From: an uncultured Gloeocapsa sp.
Lineage (GTDB): Bacteria > Cyanobacteriota > Cyanobacteriia > Cyanobacteriales > Gloeocapsaceae
DNA length: 12,259 nucleotides
Direction: 5' to 3'
NCBI GenBank assembly: GCA_937930495.1
Contig: CALGKL010000310.1
Span: 1-12,259, forward strand
Shown here: positions 1 through 6,985 of the stretch, one piece after another
How the letters are laid out: each line of letters begins with the position of its first letter
Numbering within the stretch: position 1 is the stretch's first letter
The notes under the pieces: generated by a model
What the model saw: the letters and a program-made list of their open reading frames with translations, nothing else
The model's database searches: none
Told to the model about the DNA's origin: nothing
Program-made: the position numbers and the translations under genes

Positions 1-213
1 CGCGCTGTGGAACAAGCTTTAGCCGCTGGTGTCAAAATAACCGGTTGTACGGTACATATAGCTACCCTAGAGGTCGATAGTGGACCAATTATTATCCAAG
101 CTGCTGTCCCCATCTTACCTGATGATACCCCCGAAACTCTCCACAGGCGTATTCAAAGGCAAGAACACCGCATCCTCCCCCAGGCGATCGCTTGGTGTGG
201 CGAAAATCTCTAA
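1..213 (+). CDS. purN: Phosphoribosylglycinamide formyltransferase PurN, C-terminal fragment
   Basis: This is the last 70 codons of a gene that begins upstream of the window; the frame is open from base 1 to the TAA at 211-213. PurN transfers a formyl group from 10-formyltetrahydrofolate to GAR in cytosolic purine synthesis. The fragment matches the C-terminal part of the family: a TVH segment (His at visible residue 19), then LEVDSGPIIIQ, whose Asp (visible residue 26) sits seven residues after the His, as the catalytic Asp144 does after His137 in the E. coli enzyme. The tail QEHRILPQAIAWC is also typical. A GTG at 7 is an internal Val codon, not the start. The following gene is on the same strand 158 bp away, and I see no terminator-like hairpin between them. 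Confidence 0.88.
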   Translation, partial: RAVEQALAAGVKITGCTVHIATLEVDSGPIIIQAAVPILPDDTPETLHRRIQRQEHRILPQAIAWCGENL

Positions 214-371
214 AGAATATGCCTAAAATCAATTATGATGTTAGCATAACTACAATTTTTCCGTTACGAAAAGCCAAAAATTTTAGTTAACTCCATTGGG
301 TAGAAGAAGAACTTTCTCCATTATTCCTCTTTTACCTTGACCAAAAAACTTAGTATCAAGGATGACTTTGA

Positions 372-2624
372 ATGGAATTTTCTATCGCTACACTTTTAGC
401 TCAATTTAGTGAAGACAAATTAGTTGCTGGTAAAATTCTCGAAAAAAACCTCAATTGTCAAGACGAAATCGATAAAGAAAAATTACAAATAGCCCTAGAT
501 GCTTTGGAAAAACTAGGTATCATCGCCAAAGAAAGAGGTAAATATCGTCGCATCTACACCGAAGAATTGGTCGAAGCCAAACTCAGATGCTCTAGTAAAG
601 GGTTTTGCTTTGCGATTCAAGACGAAGAGGAAGCAGAGGATATTTATGTACGAGAAAGTAATCTTAGTAACGCTTGGAATGGCGATCGCGTTTTGGTCAA
701 AGTCACCAAAGAGGGGACCAGAAAACGCTCGCCCGAAGGAGAAGTACGCCTAATCCTGGAAAGAGCTAACCCCTCCCTACTCGCTAGAGTGATACAAGAC
801 AACGGAGACTTGATCGCTATCCCTCTAGACGATCGCCTCCTTTTTGAACTACAGTTAGTAGCTAATGGTAATAATCCGGCTGAGGCCATAGATCATCTAG
901 TCCACGTCAACATTTTACGCTATCCCATCGGACAACATCCCCCTTTAGCTAAAATTACCCGGATCCTAGGTAGTGACGCTGAAGCCGCTGCCGATACAGA
1001 TATAGTTAGCTGTAAACACGACCTTCCCCAAGACTTCCCTGATAAGCTAATTAATCTAGCCCAAACCTTAACCAAAACTATTACCCCAGAGGATATTGAG
1101 CATCGCCGAGATTTAAGGACAATTTTTACTCTAACTATCGAATCAGAATCTTTCCCTCCCGACAACTGGCGCGAAAACGCCTTTACCCTAGAAACTACCC
1201 CTACAGGTGACTGGGAATTTGGTATTCACGTAGTAGATCTAGCCCATTATCTCCCGAGCGATTCCCCCCTAATTCAAGAAGCAGAAAAAAGAGGTACTTC
1301 TATTTATCTAGGAGAAAAAATTTTACCCTTATTTCCTCAAGAGGTTAAAAACCTTTATAGCTTAATCCCTGAGACAGAACATTTGACAGTTTCGATCGTA
1401 ATTACTTTAGATACATCAGGACAAGTAAAAGAATATAGTATTTTCCCTAGTATTATTAAAGTCGATCAACATCTAACCTATCAACAAATACAGTCTCTTT
1501 TAGCTACTGAAGAAGAAATAGCCCCAGAAATGTTGGCACTCAAAGCTAAACTCTGCCAACTTTTTGAAAAAATTATCCCGGAAGTCAAAGCTTCTCGCTC
1601 CTTGAGAGGTAGTTTTGAAATTAACCTCAACCAAAGTCAACCACCCTACAAAGACGAGGGGAGAAGCGGGGTAATTATCGTTGATTCTAGTCTAGCGGTC
1701 CGCGCGCAATTAAGTGAGATGATTATCCTCGCGGGAAAACTTTTTGCTGAACATTTAGCTGCTTTAGGTCTCCCAGGAATATTTTGTCATCAATCTGTCC
1801 CGGATTGGGATGAATTGGAAGATTTACTCAAATTAGGGGTTAATCTGGGACTAGATATGAGTTTGAGTACCGATGAAGATATTCTCCCGGAAGATTGTCG
1901 CCATCTCACAGAAGTTTTCGCTAAATCTCCCTCTCGTAAAGTTCTCAATCATCTACTGTTACAAACCTTAAAACCAGTTAAATACAGTAGCAAACCCGGT
2001 AAACATTTTGGTTTAGCTTACTCTGATGAATACACCCACTTTATCTCTCCTGGACAACGCTACGCTGATTTCTGGAATCAAAGAATAATCAAGGCTTTAT
2101 TTAGCCAAGGACGCGATCGCCGTAGTAGTAACGCCAAAAAAGGTGTTGATTTATACAGCAACAGTTGTCATGGTCAAATTAGTTGGAGTGTTTTACCCCC
2201 CTTTTTCCAAAAAGAATTAGAAGAAAAATTACACCACATTATTCATCATCTCAACGAACGGGAAAAAATAGCCCAAGACGCGGAAAAAGATTTACAAGGA
2301 TTGAAAAAAGCCGAAAAAATGAAAGAACGTACCGGACAGATTTTTAAAGGTCTAATTACCGGTGTTCAATCCTATGGCTTTTTTGTCGAAATAGAAGACC
2401 TCTTGGTTGAAGGTTTAGTACACGTTAGCTCTCTCAAAGACGATTGGTACGAATATCGTTCACGTCATAGCTGTTTAATTGGACGTAAAAATCATACCGC
2501 TTATAAATTAGGAGAATACGTGGAAGTTGAGGTTAAAAGCGTAGATTATTATCGTCAACAAATCGATTTAGTTACCGTCAGTGGAGGTGTAACTGCAACT
2601 AAAGAAGATTTAGAGGATGAATAA
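372..2624 (+). CDS. RNase II/R-family protein (Zam/VacB-like) with degenerate catalytic site
   Basis: The 750-aa protein has the layout of the RNase II/R family: an N-terminal helical region (1-60), OB-fold/cold-shock-like segments (about 65-200), an RNB domain (about 245-570) and a C-terminal S1 RNA-binding domain (about 654-735, with GLITGVQSYGFFVEIED). Family members normally degrade RNA 3' to 5'. RNB landmarks are present: RRDLR at 245-249, GIHVVDLAHYL at 284-294, RGTSIYL at 307-313, and HFISPGQRYADF at 556-567. However, the usual catalytic motif TIDPEDAKDxDDA reads TIESESFPPDNWRENA (255-270), so the Asp ladder is missing, and SPIRRY reads SPGQRY. It may therefore bind RNA rather than cut it. 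It resembles the cyanobacterial Zam (acetazolamide resistance) proteins, but I assign no symbol. The start is ATG at 372, with AAGGA at 358-362. Confidence 0.85.
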   Translation: MEFSIATLLAQFSEDKLVAGKILEKNLNCQDEIDKEKLQIALDALEKLGIIAKERGKYRRIYTEELVEAKLRCSSKGFCFAIQDEEEAEDIYVRESNLSNAWNGDRVLVKVTKEGTRKRSPEGEVRLILERANPSLLARVIQDNGDLIAIPLDDRLLFELQLVANGNNPAEAIDHLVHVNILRYPIGQHPPLAKITRILGSDAEAAADTDIVSCKHDLPQDFPDKLINLAQTLTKTITPEDIEHRRDLRTIFTLTIESESFPPDNWRENAFTLETTPTGDWEFGIHVVDLAHYLPSDSPLIQEAEKRGTSIYLGEKILPLFPQEVKNLYSLIPETEHLTVSIVITLDTSGQVKEYSIFPSIIKVDQHLTYQQIQSLLATEEEIAPEMLALKAKLCQLFEKIIPEVKASRSLRGSFEINLNQSQPPYKDEGRSGVIIVDSSLAVRAQLSEMIILAGKLFAEHLAALGLPGIFCHQSVPDWDELEDLLKLGVNLGLDMSLSTDEDILPEDCRHLTEVFAKSPSRKVLNHLLLQTLKPVKYSSKPGKHFGLAYSDEYTHFISPGQRYADFWNQRIIKALFSQGRDRRSSNAKKGVDLYSNSCHGQISWSVLPPFFQKELEEKLHHIIHHLNEREKIAQDAEKDLQGLKKAEKMKERTGQIFKGLITGVQSYGFFVEIEDLLVEGLVHVSSLKDDWYEYRSRHSCLIGRKNHTAYKLGEYVEVEVKSVDYYRQQIDLVTVSGGVTATKEDLEDE

Positions 2625-2629
2625 TTTTG

Positions 2630-2659
2630 TTGCTATTGAATCAGCGACTAAGTTACAAT
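2630..2659 (+). promoter_or_regulatory. Possible sigma70-type promoter for the 71-aa gene
   Basis: TTGCTA (2630-2635) and TACAAT (2654-2659) are separated by 18 bases, just after the stop codon of the RNase-like gene. If used, transcription would start near 2666 and leave a leader of about 64 bases. That leader contains a weak GTTG/CAAC stem followed by TTTTT, which could instead be a poor terminator for the upstream gene. This rests on motif match only. Confidence 0.33.
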
Positions 2660-2729
2660 AAAAGGTAGGTTAGTGTTGAAAAACCCAACTTTTTACCAGT
2701 AAAAATACTTAGTAAACCGGGGTGTTTGT

Positions 2730-2945
2730 ATGCTCAAAAGTAGTCTTTGGAAAGTAGTTCCCCTCTTGCTGGTGGCCTATATTGGGTTTGGAGATAAGTT
2801 TCTCCCACCTAATTTGGGTCGATACAGCAGTTCAACTCGTCAGGCTATTAACAACTATCTAGTCAGTGTTTTTCCCGACAAAGAAATACAAAATCCTTAC
2901 CGTAAAAACGAAGAGATTATCATGCAAGTAGAAAAAAATAAATAG
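2730..2945 (+). CDS. Small conserved-looking hypothetical protein with one N-terminal membrane segment
   Basis: I do not recognise a named family. The 71-aa product begins MLKSSLWK and has one hydrophobic stretch (about residues 7-20, VVPLLLVAYIGFG region), which fits a membrane anchor or an uncleaved signal segment. The remainder is hydrophilic, contains several Tyr/Asn/Pro residues and has a charged lysine-rich tail. The ATG at 2730 is preceded by GGGG at 2719-2722, a weak ribosome-binding site. Evidence that it is real: its own plausible promoter just upstream, a strong stem-loop that overlaps its stop codon, and no competing frame. It is convergent with ilvC. Its function is unknown. Confidence 0.62.
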   Translation: MLKSSLWKVVPLLLVAYIGFGDKFLPPNLGRYSSSTRQAINNYLVSVFPDKEIQNPYRKNEEIIMQVEKNK

Positions 2946-2975
2946 CGCGGTTGAAGTTAGTTTAACCACGCTATT
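2941..2975. terminator. Bidirectional intrinsic terminator between convergent genes
   Basis: AATAGCG (2941-2947) pairs with CGCTATT (2969-2975). After one C/A mismatch, GGTT (2949-2952) pairs with AACC (2964-2967), and the helix can extend by one G-T wobble and two A-T pairs to a loop of about 5 bases. On the + strand it is followed by a T-rich run (2976-2993). On the - strand the run after it is T-rich as well, being the complement of the A-rich 3' end of the 71-aa gene. It lies exactly between the stop codons of that gene (2943-2945) and ilvC (2985-2987), so it can serve both. Confidence 0.82.
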
Positions 2976-2984
2976 AATAATTTC

Positions 2985-3992
<1,008 letters not shown>

Positions 3993-4011
3993 TCAATCCG
4001 ATAAACATTCC

Positions 4012-4040
4012 ATTATACAACGGAAACGACCACTTAAGAG
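4012..4040 (-). promoter_or_regulatory. Likely ilvC promoter (consensus -10 box)
   Basis: On the - strand, a perfect TATAAT (complement of 4012-4017) lies 34 bases upstream of the ilvC ATG. The -35 region (around 4035-4040, CTCTTA at a 17-base spacing) is poor and overlaps the stop codon of the preceding gene. Transcription would start near 4005, giving a short leader containing the ilvC AGGAG. This suggests ilvC can be transcribed independently of the gene upstream of it. Confidence 0.5.
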
Positions 4041-4312
4041 TTATAGTAGAAGGCTATTTCCTTGTCTTTGAGAGGAGCAAAATCAGCGTCGAGCAATAAT
4101 TGATTCAACTCAGCTTGAGGAAGATGTTTAGCCCCAATCCGCACGATTCGAGAACGCATAGTGTTACTAACTCCGCTACGCTGTCTCCCTGCTTCTAAAG
4201 CCATTATCCGTTGATATAACTTCAGTTTTTTCTCAGGAATGGGTGAACCATCAAAATCGAAACCAGAGGCGATCGCCTGATCTACTGCATCTGCGCCTAA
4301 ACTTTCTGACAT
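4034..4312 (-). CDS. Small cyanobacterial protein of unknown function (DUF4090-like)
   Basis: The 92-aa product begins MSESLGADAVDQAIASGFDF and ends KDKEIAFYYNS. Its hydrophilic helical core includes ALEAGRQRSGVSNTMRSR and a basic stretch RIVRIGAKH. I recognise it as the type of short protein conserved across cyanobacteria and catalogued as DUF4090; that assignment is from memory and no function is known to me. There are no membrane segments, cysteines or obvious metal sites. The ATG at 4312 is chosen. A TTG two codons upstream (4318) would sit at a better distance from an AAGG at 4328-4331, so a 94-aa form is possible. It lies between clpP and ilvC on the same strand, with 73 bp to clpP and 56 bp to ilvC. 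Confidence 0.78.
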   Translation of the reverse strand: MSESLGADAVDQAIASGFDFDGSPIPEKKLKLYQRIMALEAGRQRSGVSNTMRSRIVRIGAKHLPQAELNQLLLDADFAPLKDKEIAFYYNS

Positions 4313-4361
4313 TATCAATCAATTAAACCTTAACTTAAGCATAACCATATTACCATGCCAA

Positions 4362-4379
4362 GGGCGCTCAAGGACGCCC
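4362..4379 (-). terminator. GC-rich hairpin after clpP, weak terminator candidate
   Basis: GGGCG (4362-4366) pairs with CGCCC (4375-4379) around an 8-base loop, starting 7 bases beyond the clpP stop codon. On the - strand the sequence after the hairpin is CTTGGCATGG rather than a T run, so it may act as a 3' end stabiliser or partial terminator instead of a full intrinsic terminator. Confidence 0.4.
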
Positions 4380-4385
4380 GACTAA

Positions 4386-4997
4386 TTAATTAGCAACTAC
4401 AGCCGGTTTACTCGCTGAAGGACTACGGTTAATCACCTGATCAATCAAACCATATTCTTTAGCCTGTTCGGGAGACATAAAATAATCTCTCTCTGTATCC
4501 TGTTCTATAGTTTCTAAGGGTTTGTTCGTATGGTGAGCGAGATACAAGTTAAGTTTTTTCTTGATATAGAGAATTTCTTTAGCTTGAATAGCGATATCAG
4601 CCGCTTGTCCTTGGGCTCCGCCTAAAGGTTGGTGAATCATAATCCGAGAGTTAGGGAGACTGAGCCGTTTTCCTCGCGCTCCACCACTGAGGAGAAAAGC
4701 ACCCATACTAGCGGCTAACCCAATACAGATGGTAGAGACATCGGGTTTAATTTGATTCATCGTGTCGAAGATACCTAAACCCGCAGAGACAGATCCTCCT
4801 GGAGAGTTGATATAGAGATAAATATCTTTTTCCGGATCTTCTGCTTCTAAAAAGAGTAACTGAGCGACAATTCTATTAGCTAAGTCGTCGGTTACCTCTT
4901 CGCCTAGAAAGATTATTCTCTCCCGCAAGAGTCGAGAATAGATATCAAAAGCGCGTTCACCACGACCTGAAGTTTCAATTACGGTTGGAATCATCAA
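4386..4997 (-). CDS. clpP: ATP-dependent Clp protease proteolytic subunit
   Basis: This is the serine protease subunit that assembles into heptameric rings and degrades proteins fed in by a Clp ATPase. The 203-aa sequence carries the full catalytic triad: Ser97 in GLAASMGAF, His122 in MIHQPLGG, and Asp171 in ERDYF. The oxyanion-region signature [11 protein letters not shown] (63-73) is also present. Cyanobacteria have several ClpP paralogues plus the inactive ClpR. This one is catalytically intact, so it is not ClpR, but I cannot say which ClpP it is. The start is ATG at 4997 or the adjacent ATG at 4994; family members usually begin MIPTVIE. There is no clear Shine-Dalgarno. No clpX or clpR partner is next to it in the window. 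Confidence 0.96.
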   Translation of the reverse strand: MMIPTVIETSGRGERAFDIYSRLLRERIIFLGEEVTDDLANRIVAQLLFLEAEDPEKDIYLYINSPGGSVSAGLGIFDTMNQIKPDVSTICIGLAASMGAFLLSGGARGKRLSLPNSRIMIHQPLGGAQGQAADIAIQAKEILYIKKKLNLYLAHHTNKPLETIEQDTERDYFMSPEQAKEYGLIDQVINRSPSASKPAVVAN

Positions 4998-5024
4998 TTT
5001 ATCTTAGCTAGCCTTTTTCTTTTA

Positions 5025-5030
5025 ATTGTA
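5025..5030 (-). promoter_or_regulatory. Possible -10 box upstream of clpP
   Basis: TACAAT on the - strand lies 27 bases upstream of the clpP ATG. The nearest TTG-type -35 match (TTGTCC) is about 20 bases away, longer than ideal. It is a tentative start site that would separate clpP from the nif genes upstream of it. Confidence 0.25.
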
Positions 5031-5120
5031 GCCCTATTTAACCTGACACGGGACAAGCCTGAGGTTTTTTGGAGAGAATCTTTCCCAATGACAACTCAAA
5101 AACTCACCAAATAGCCAAAT

Positions 5121-5169
5121 TCCCCAGGAACTAGGATACCTCAGTTGTACCATAATTCAATTCTGGGGA
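5121..5169 (-). other. Long-loop inverted repeat downstream of fdxB
   Basis: TCCCCAG (5121-5127) and CTGGGGA (5163-5169) are perfect complements, extended by one wobble and one A-T pair, around a loop of about 31 bases. The loop contains a further imperfect pairing (GGATAC with GTACC). It starts 24 bases beyond the fdxB stop codon, the last gene of the nif run, so it may be a 3' end structure of the nif transcript. No T run follows directly, so a classical intrinsic terminator is not shown. Confidence 0.4.
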
Positions 5170-5193
5170 TCAATCACTATTGCTGTCTAATAG

Positions 5194-5487
5194 CTACACC
5201 GTTAAAGGTTCATGAGTATAGCAATTGTTAGGGCAAATGCGGGAACAAGCTTGACAACCGATACAATATTGAGGATTAGCAATAGTCATGACCTTGCGTT
5301 CAATTTCATCATCATCCTCATCCTCAACAAATTCTCCATCTTCATTTAAAGCGCGCAAACTGAGAACATTTTGACCACAGACTTTAAAACAGCGACCACA
5401 ACCAATACATTTCTCTAGATCGATAGATTGAGCAAAGCGGGGTTCCCAGGTAATTCCGCCAAAGGTTAAATTAGTTAAAGTAGGCAT
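5194..5487 (-). CDS. fdxB: Nif-specific ferredoxin III, 4Fe-4S type
   Basis: This is a 97-aa bacterial-type ferredoxin with two cysteine motifs: [11 protein letters not shown] (27-37 region) and [15 protein letters not shown] near the C-terminus. Between them is an acidic insert ([17 protein letters not shown]). This spacing and length match the family called ferredoxin III, nif-specific. It is expected to carry electrons to nitrogenase or to cofactor assembly in the cytosol. The ATG at 5487 has AGGAG at 5498-5502. It is the last gene of the co-directional nif run, 69 bp after feoA and 196 bp before clpP. Confidence 0.93.
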   Translation of the reverse strand: MPTLTNLTFGGITWEPRFAQSIDLEKCIGCGRCFKVCGQNVLSLRALNEDGEFVEDEDDDEIERKVMTIANPQYCIGCQACSRICPNNCYTHEPLTV

Positions 5488-5556
5488 AAAACGTGTACTC
5501 CTGAAATAAATAGATTGGATTGGTTAGGGAATTAGAGATAGTGCTCTTAAGTCCCT

Positions 5557-5799
5557 TTAGTTAATCACTTTGACCCGAATTAACTTGGCGATTTTTTCGT
5601 CAATTTTAAGCCAATTATTCTCTAAATTAATAATCAAATCGGGGAATTTTTGTTCTAGAGTAACCCTCAATCCCGGTTTAATTCCTAAGGATTCTAACCG
5701 CTCGAGCGCTTCACCAGTAAAACTGGTAATAATTCCCTGTTCTTTTTCTTGGAGTAAATTGAGGGGAGAAAAACTAACTGTAAACTTGTGAAAAAACAT
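5557..5799 (-). CDS. feoA: FeoA-domain protein (ferrous iron transport accessory)
   Basis: The 80-aa protein has an SH3-like FeoA fold signature: GIITSFTG, then RLESLGIKPGLRVTLEQ (about 34-50), and a C-terminal KIDEKIAKLIRVKVI strand pair. FeoA-type domains modulate FeoB iron transporters or, as separate small proteins, have unclear roles. The location inside a nif cluster, without feoB in view, suggests an iron-supply or sensing role tied to nitrogenase. The ATG at 5799 has no clear Shine-Dalgarno. An antisense open frame covers most of the gene and is judged a shadow. Confidence 0.88.
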   Translation of the reverse strand: MFFHKFTVSFSPLNLLQEKEQGIITSFTGEALERLESLGIKPGLRVTLEQKFPDLIINLENNWLKIDEKIAKLIRVKVIN

Positions 5800-5837
5800 G
5801 ATTTTCGGGGTTAATTTATGTCAATAATTCCTCGGGA

Positions 5838-6203
5838 TTAAATATCCCTGTATCGGAAATAATTTTTCGTAGCAACCCAGTAGATTTCTAACCAGAGATG
5901 GGGATTTGTCTCCTTTAAAGTTGAGAGAGGATCACGAATAATTCTGACCACATCTAAGATAACAACTTGAATTAATCCCATATTTTCCGCTACGTCTTTT
6001 AGTTCTTGATAATATTGATAAACCTTTTTAACCTGTTTACTAGGACAATAAACAACGAGATAATAACAGCGTTTACCTAGTCTTTCAAGATAGCAGTCAA
6101 CGACTTTGACGTAACAAGAATCCAGTAATTGTTTTAAAGTAGGATAGTACCTACTAACAATGTCGATATACTCTTGGGCTAATTTGTCAGTGATTGTTTC
6201 CAT
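5838..6203 (-). CDS. Unrecognised 121-aa protein inside the nif cluster
   Basis: I do not recognise this family. The product from the ATG at 6203 begins METITDKLAQEYIDIVSRYY and is rich in Tyr, Val and Lys, with predicted alternating strand and helix: CYVKVVDCYLERLGK, CYYLVVYCPSKQVKKVYQYY, LIQVVILDVVRIIRDP, ending in an aromatic stretch HLWLEIYWVATKNYFRYRDI. There are no membrane segments and no metal-binding motif of the CxxC type, although four cysteines are present. The frame can be extended to a TTG at 6260, but that extension is proline/serine-rich and overlaps hairpin-forming DNA, so I prefer the ATG. No Shine-Dalgarno is visible. It sits between fdxH and feoA, co-directional with both. 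The context suggests a nitrogen-fixation or iron-linked role, which is inference only. Confidence 0.72.
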   Translation of the reverse strand: METITDKLAQEYIDIVSRYYPTLKQLLDSCYVKVVDCYLERLGKRCYYLVVYCPSKQVKKVYQYYQELKDVAENMGLIQVVILDVVRIIRDPLSTLKETNPHLWLEIYWVATKNYFRYRDI

Positions 6204-6228
6204 AATCAAAGCAGAAATCGAGTTTAAT

Positions 6229-6277
6229 TTGTGGGGAGAAAGGGGCGATATTGCCCACAATTTTGGTCACAACCAAA
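6229..6277 (-). other. Two adjacent hairpins in the fdxH-downstream spacer
   Basis: TTTGGT (6262-6267) pairs with ACCAAA (6272-6277) around a 4-base loop. Next to it TTGTGGG (6229-6235) pairs with CCCACAA (6254-6260), with an alternative smaller hairpin GGGC/GCCC at 6243-6256 that excludes the larger one. They occupy most of the 86-base gap between fdxH and the next gene. Neither is followed by a clear T run on the - strand, so they look more like RNA processing or stability elements than a full terminator. Confidence 0.45.
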
Positions 6278-6289
6278 CCCAGAGTAAAA

Positions 6290-6604
6290 TTAAACAAGAT
6301 AAGCTTCTTGATGAGTTCTAATCGTACAATCAGAACGAGGATAAGCAACACAAAGCAAAACATAGTTTTGCGCTATTTGGTCATCATCTAAAAAGCTTTG
6401 GTCATCTTGATCAACTTCACCAGCTTCGAGCCGACCCACACAACTAGAACAAGCTCCAGCGCGACAGGAAAAAGGCAAATCTATACCTGCGTCTTCAGCA
6501 GCATCTAGAATATAAGTATCTTCGGGAACATCTAAAGTTAGATCGAACTCGGGAGGTTGTTTTTTGCGACCTTTGATTAAGCGAACTTTGTAAGTGGTAG
6601 TCAT
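6290..6604 (-). CDS. fdxH: Heterocyst-type [2Fe-2S] ferredoxin FdxH
   Basis: This is a 104-aa plant-type ferredoxin. The cluster ligands are Cys47, Cys52, Cys55 ([10 protein letters not shown]) and Cys85 (VLLCVAYPR). The C-terminal [16 protein letters not shown] closely matches the diagnostic end of Anabaena FdxH, the electron donor to nitrogenase reductase NifH. A basic N-terminal patch (Lys11, Arg13, Lys14, Lys15) resembles the lysines that FdxH uses to contact nitrogenase. The loop is slightly longer than in Anabaena ([10 protein letters not shown]). The ATG at 6604 has AGGAG at 6611-6615, only 18 bases after hesB. The gene name does not imply heterocysts: unicellular diazotrophs carry it too. 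Confidence 0.96.
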   Translation of the reverse strand: MTTTYKVRLIKGRKKQPPEFDLTLDVPEDTYILDAAEDAGIDLPFSCRAGACSSCVGRLEAGEVDQDDQSFLDDDQIAQNYVLLCVAYPRSDCTIRTHQEAYLV

Positions 6605-6622
6605 AGTGTTCTCCTGAACTAA

Positions 6623-6985
6623 TTAGTGACAAGAAGTAGCAGTTGGGGTACAGTCTCCCGCGGCGAAAGACTTACCACAACCACAGGTGTCAGTAGCATT
6701 GGGATTAGTAAAAATAAAGCCACTTTGTGTTAGACTTTCGGCAAAATCGATAACTACGCCATTGAGTAAAGGGGCGTCAGTTGGATTGACATAAATATAA
6801 ATACGATCTTGCTCAAAAACCAAATCACTGGGATTAGCTTGACTAACGAGATCAAGGGTATATTCATAACCACTACAACCACCGTTTTTAAGACCTACAC
6901 GGATACCACTGGTAGATTCTGAGGCTGTACTTCTGAGGAAAGTCCGCAGACGAAAAGCTGCTTTTTCCGTTAGTGTAATCGTCAT
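6623..6985 (-). CDS. hesB: HesB/IscA-family Fe-S cluster carrier
   Basis: This is a 120-aa A-type carrier that holds or transfers Fe-S clusters, here presumably to nitrogenase-related proteins. The three conserved cysteines are Cys37 in NGGCSGYEY and Cys101/Cys103 in DTCGCGKSF. The tail after the CGCG motif is Cys/Thr-rich and short. The ATG at 6985 overlaps the TGA of hesA (4 bases, ATGA), with AGGAG at 6994-6998 inside hesA, so translation is probably coupled. fdxH follows 18 bases downstream. Confidence 0.95.
   Translation of the reverse strand: MTITLTEKAAFRLRTFLRSTASESTSGIRVGLKNGGCSGYEYTLDLVSQANPSDLVFEQDRIYIYVNPTDAPLLNGVVIDFAESLTQSGFIFTNPNATDTCGCGKSFAAGDCTPTATSCH

Noticed and set aside
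214..371. Terminator or promoter between purN and the RNase-like gene
   Set aside because: I found no stem-loop with a T run and no convincing -35/-10 pair in this AT-rich gap; only AAGGA at 358-362 stands out as a ribosome-binding site.
644..1165. Two antisense open frames (644-889 and 920-1165, - strand) inside the RNase II/R-like gene
   Set aside because: The sequence on the + strand matches RNase II/R domains throughout; the antisense products are Ser/Arg-rich, have no recognisable motif, and lack a ribosome-binding site.
5570..5791. Antisense open frame over feoA
   Set aside because: The - strand frame encodes a clear FeoA domain; the + strand product shows no family features.
6204..6260. 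TTG start at 6260 for the 121-aa gene
   Set aside because: The extra 19 residues are not supported by a ribosome-binding site and coincide with DNA that forms a hairpin; the ATG at 6203 gives a sensible protein start.
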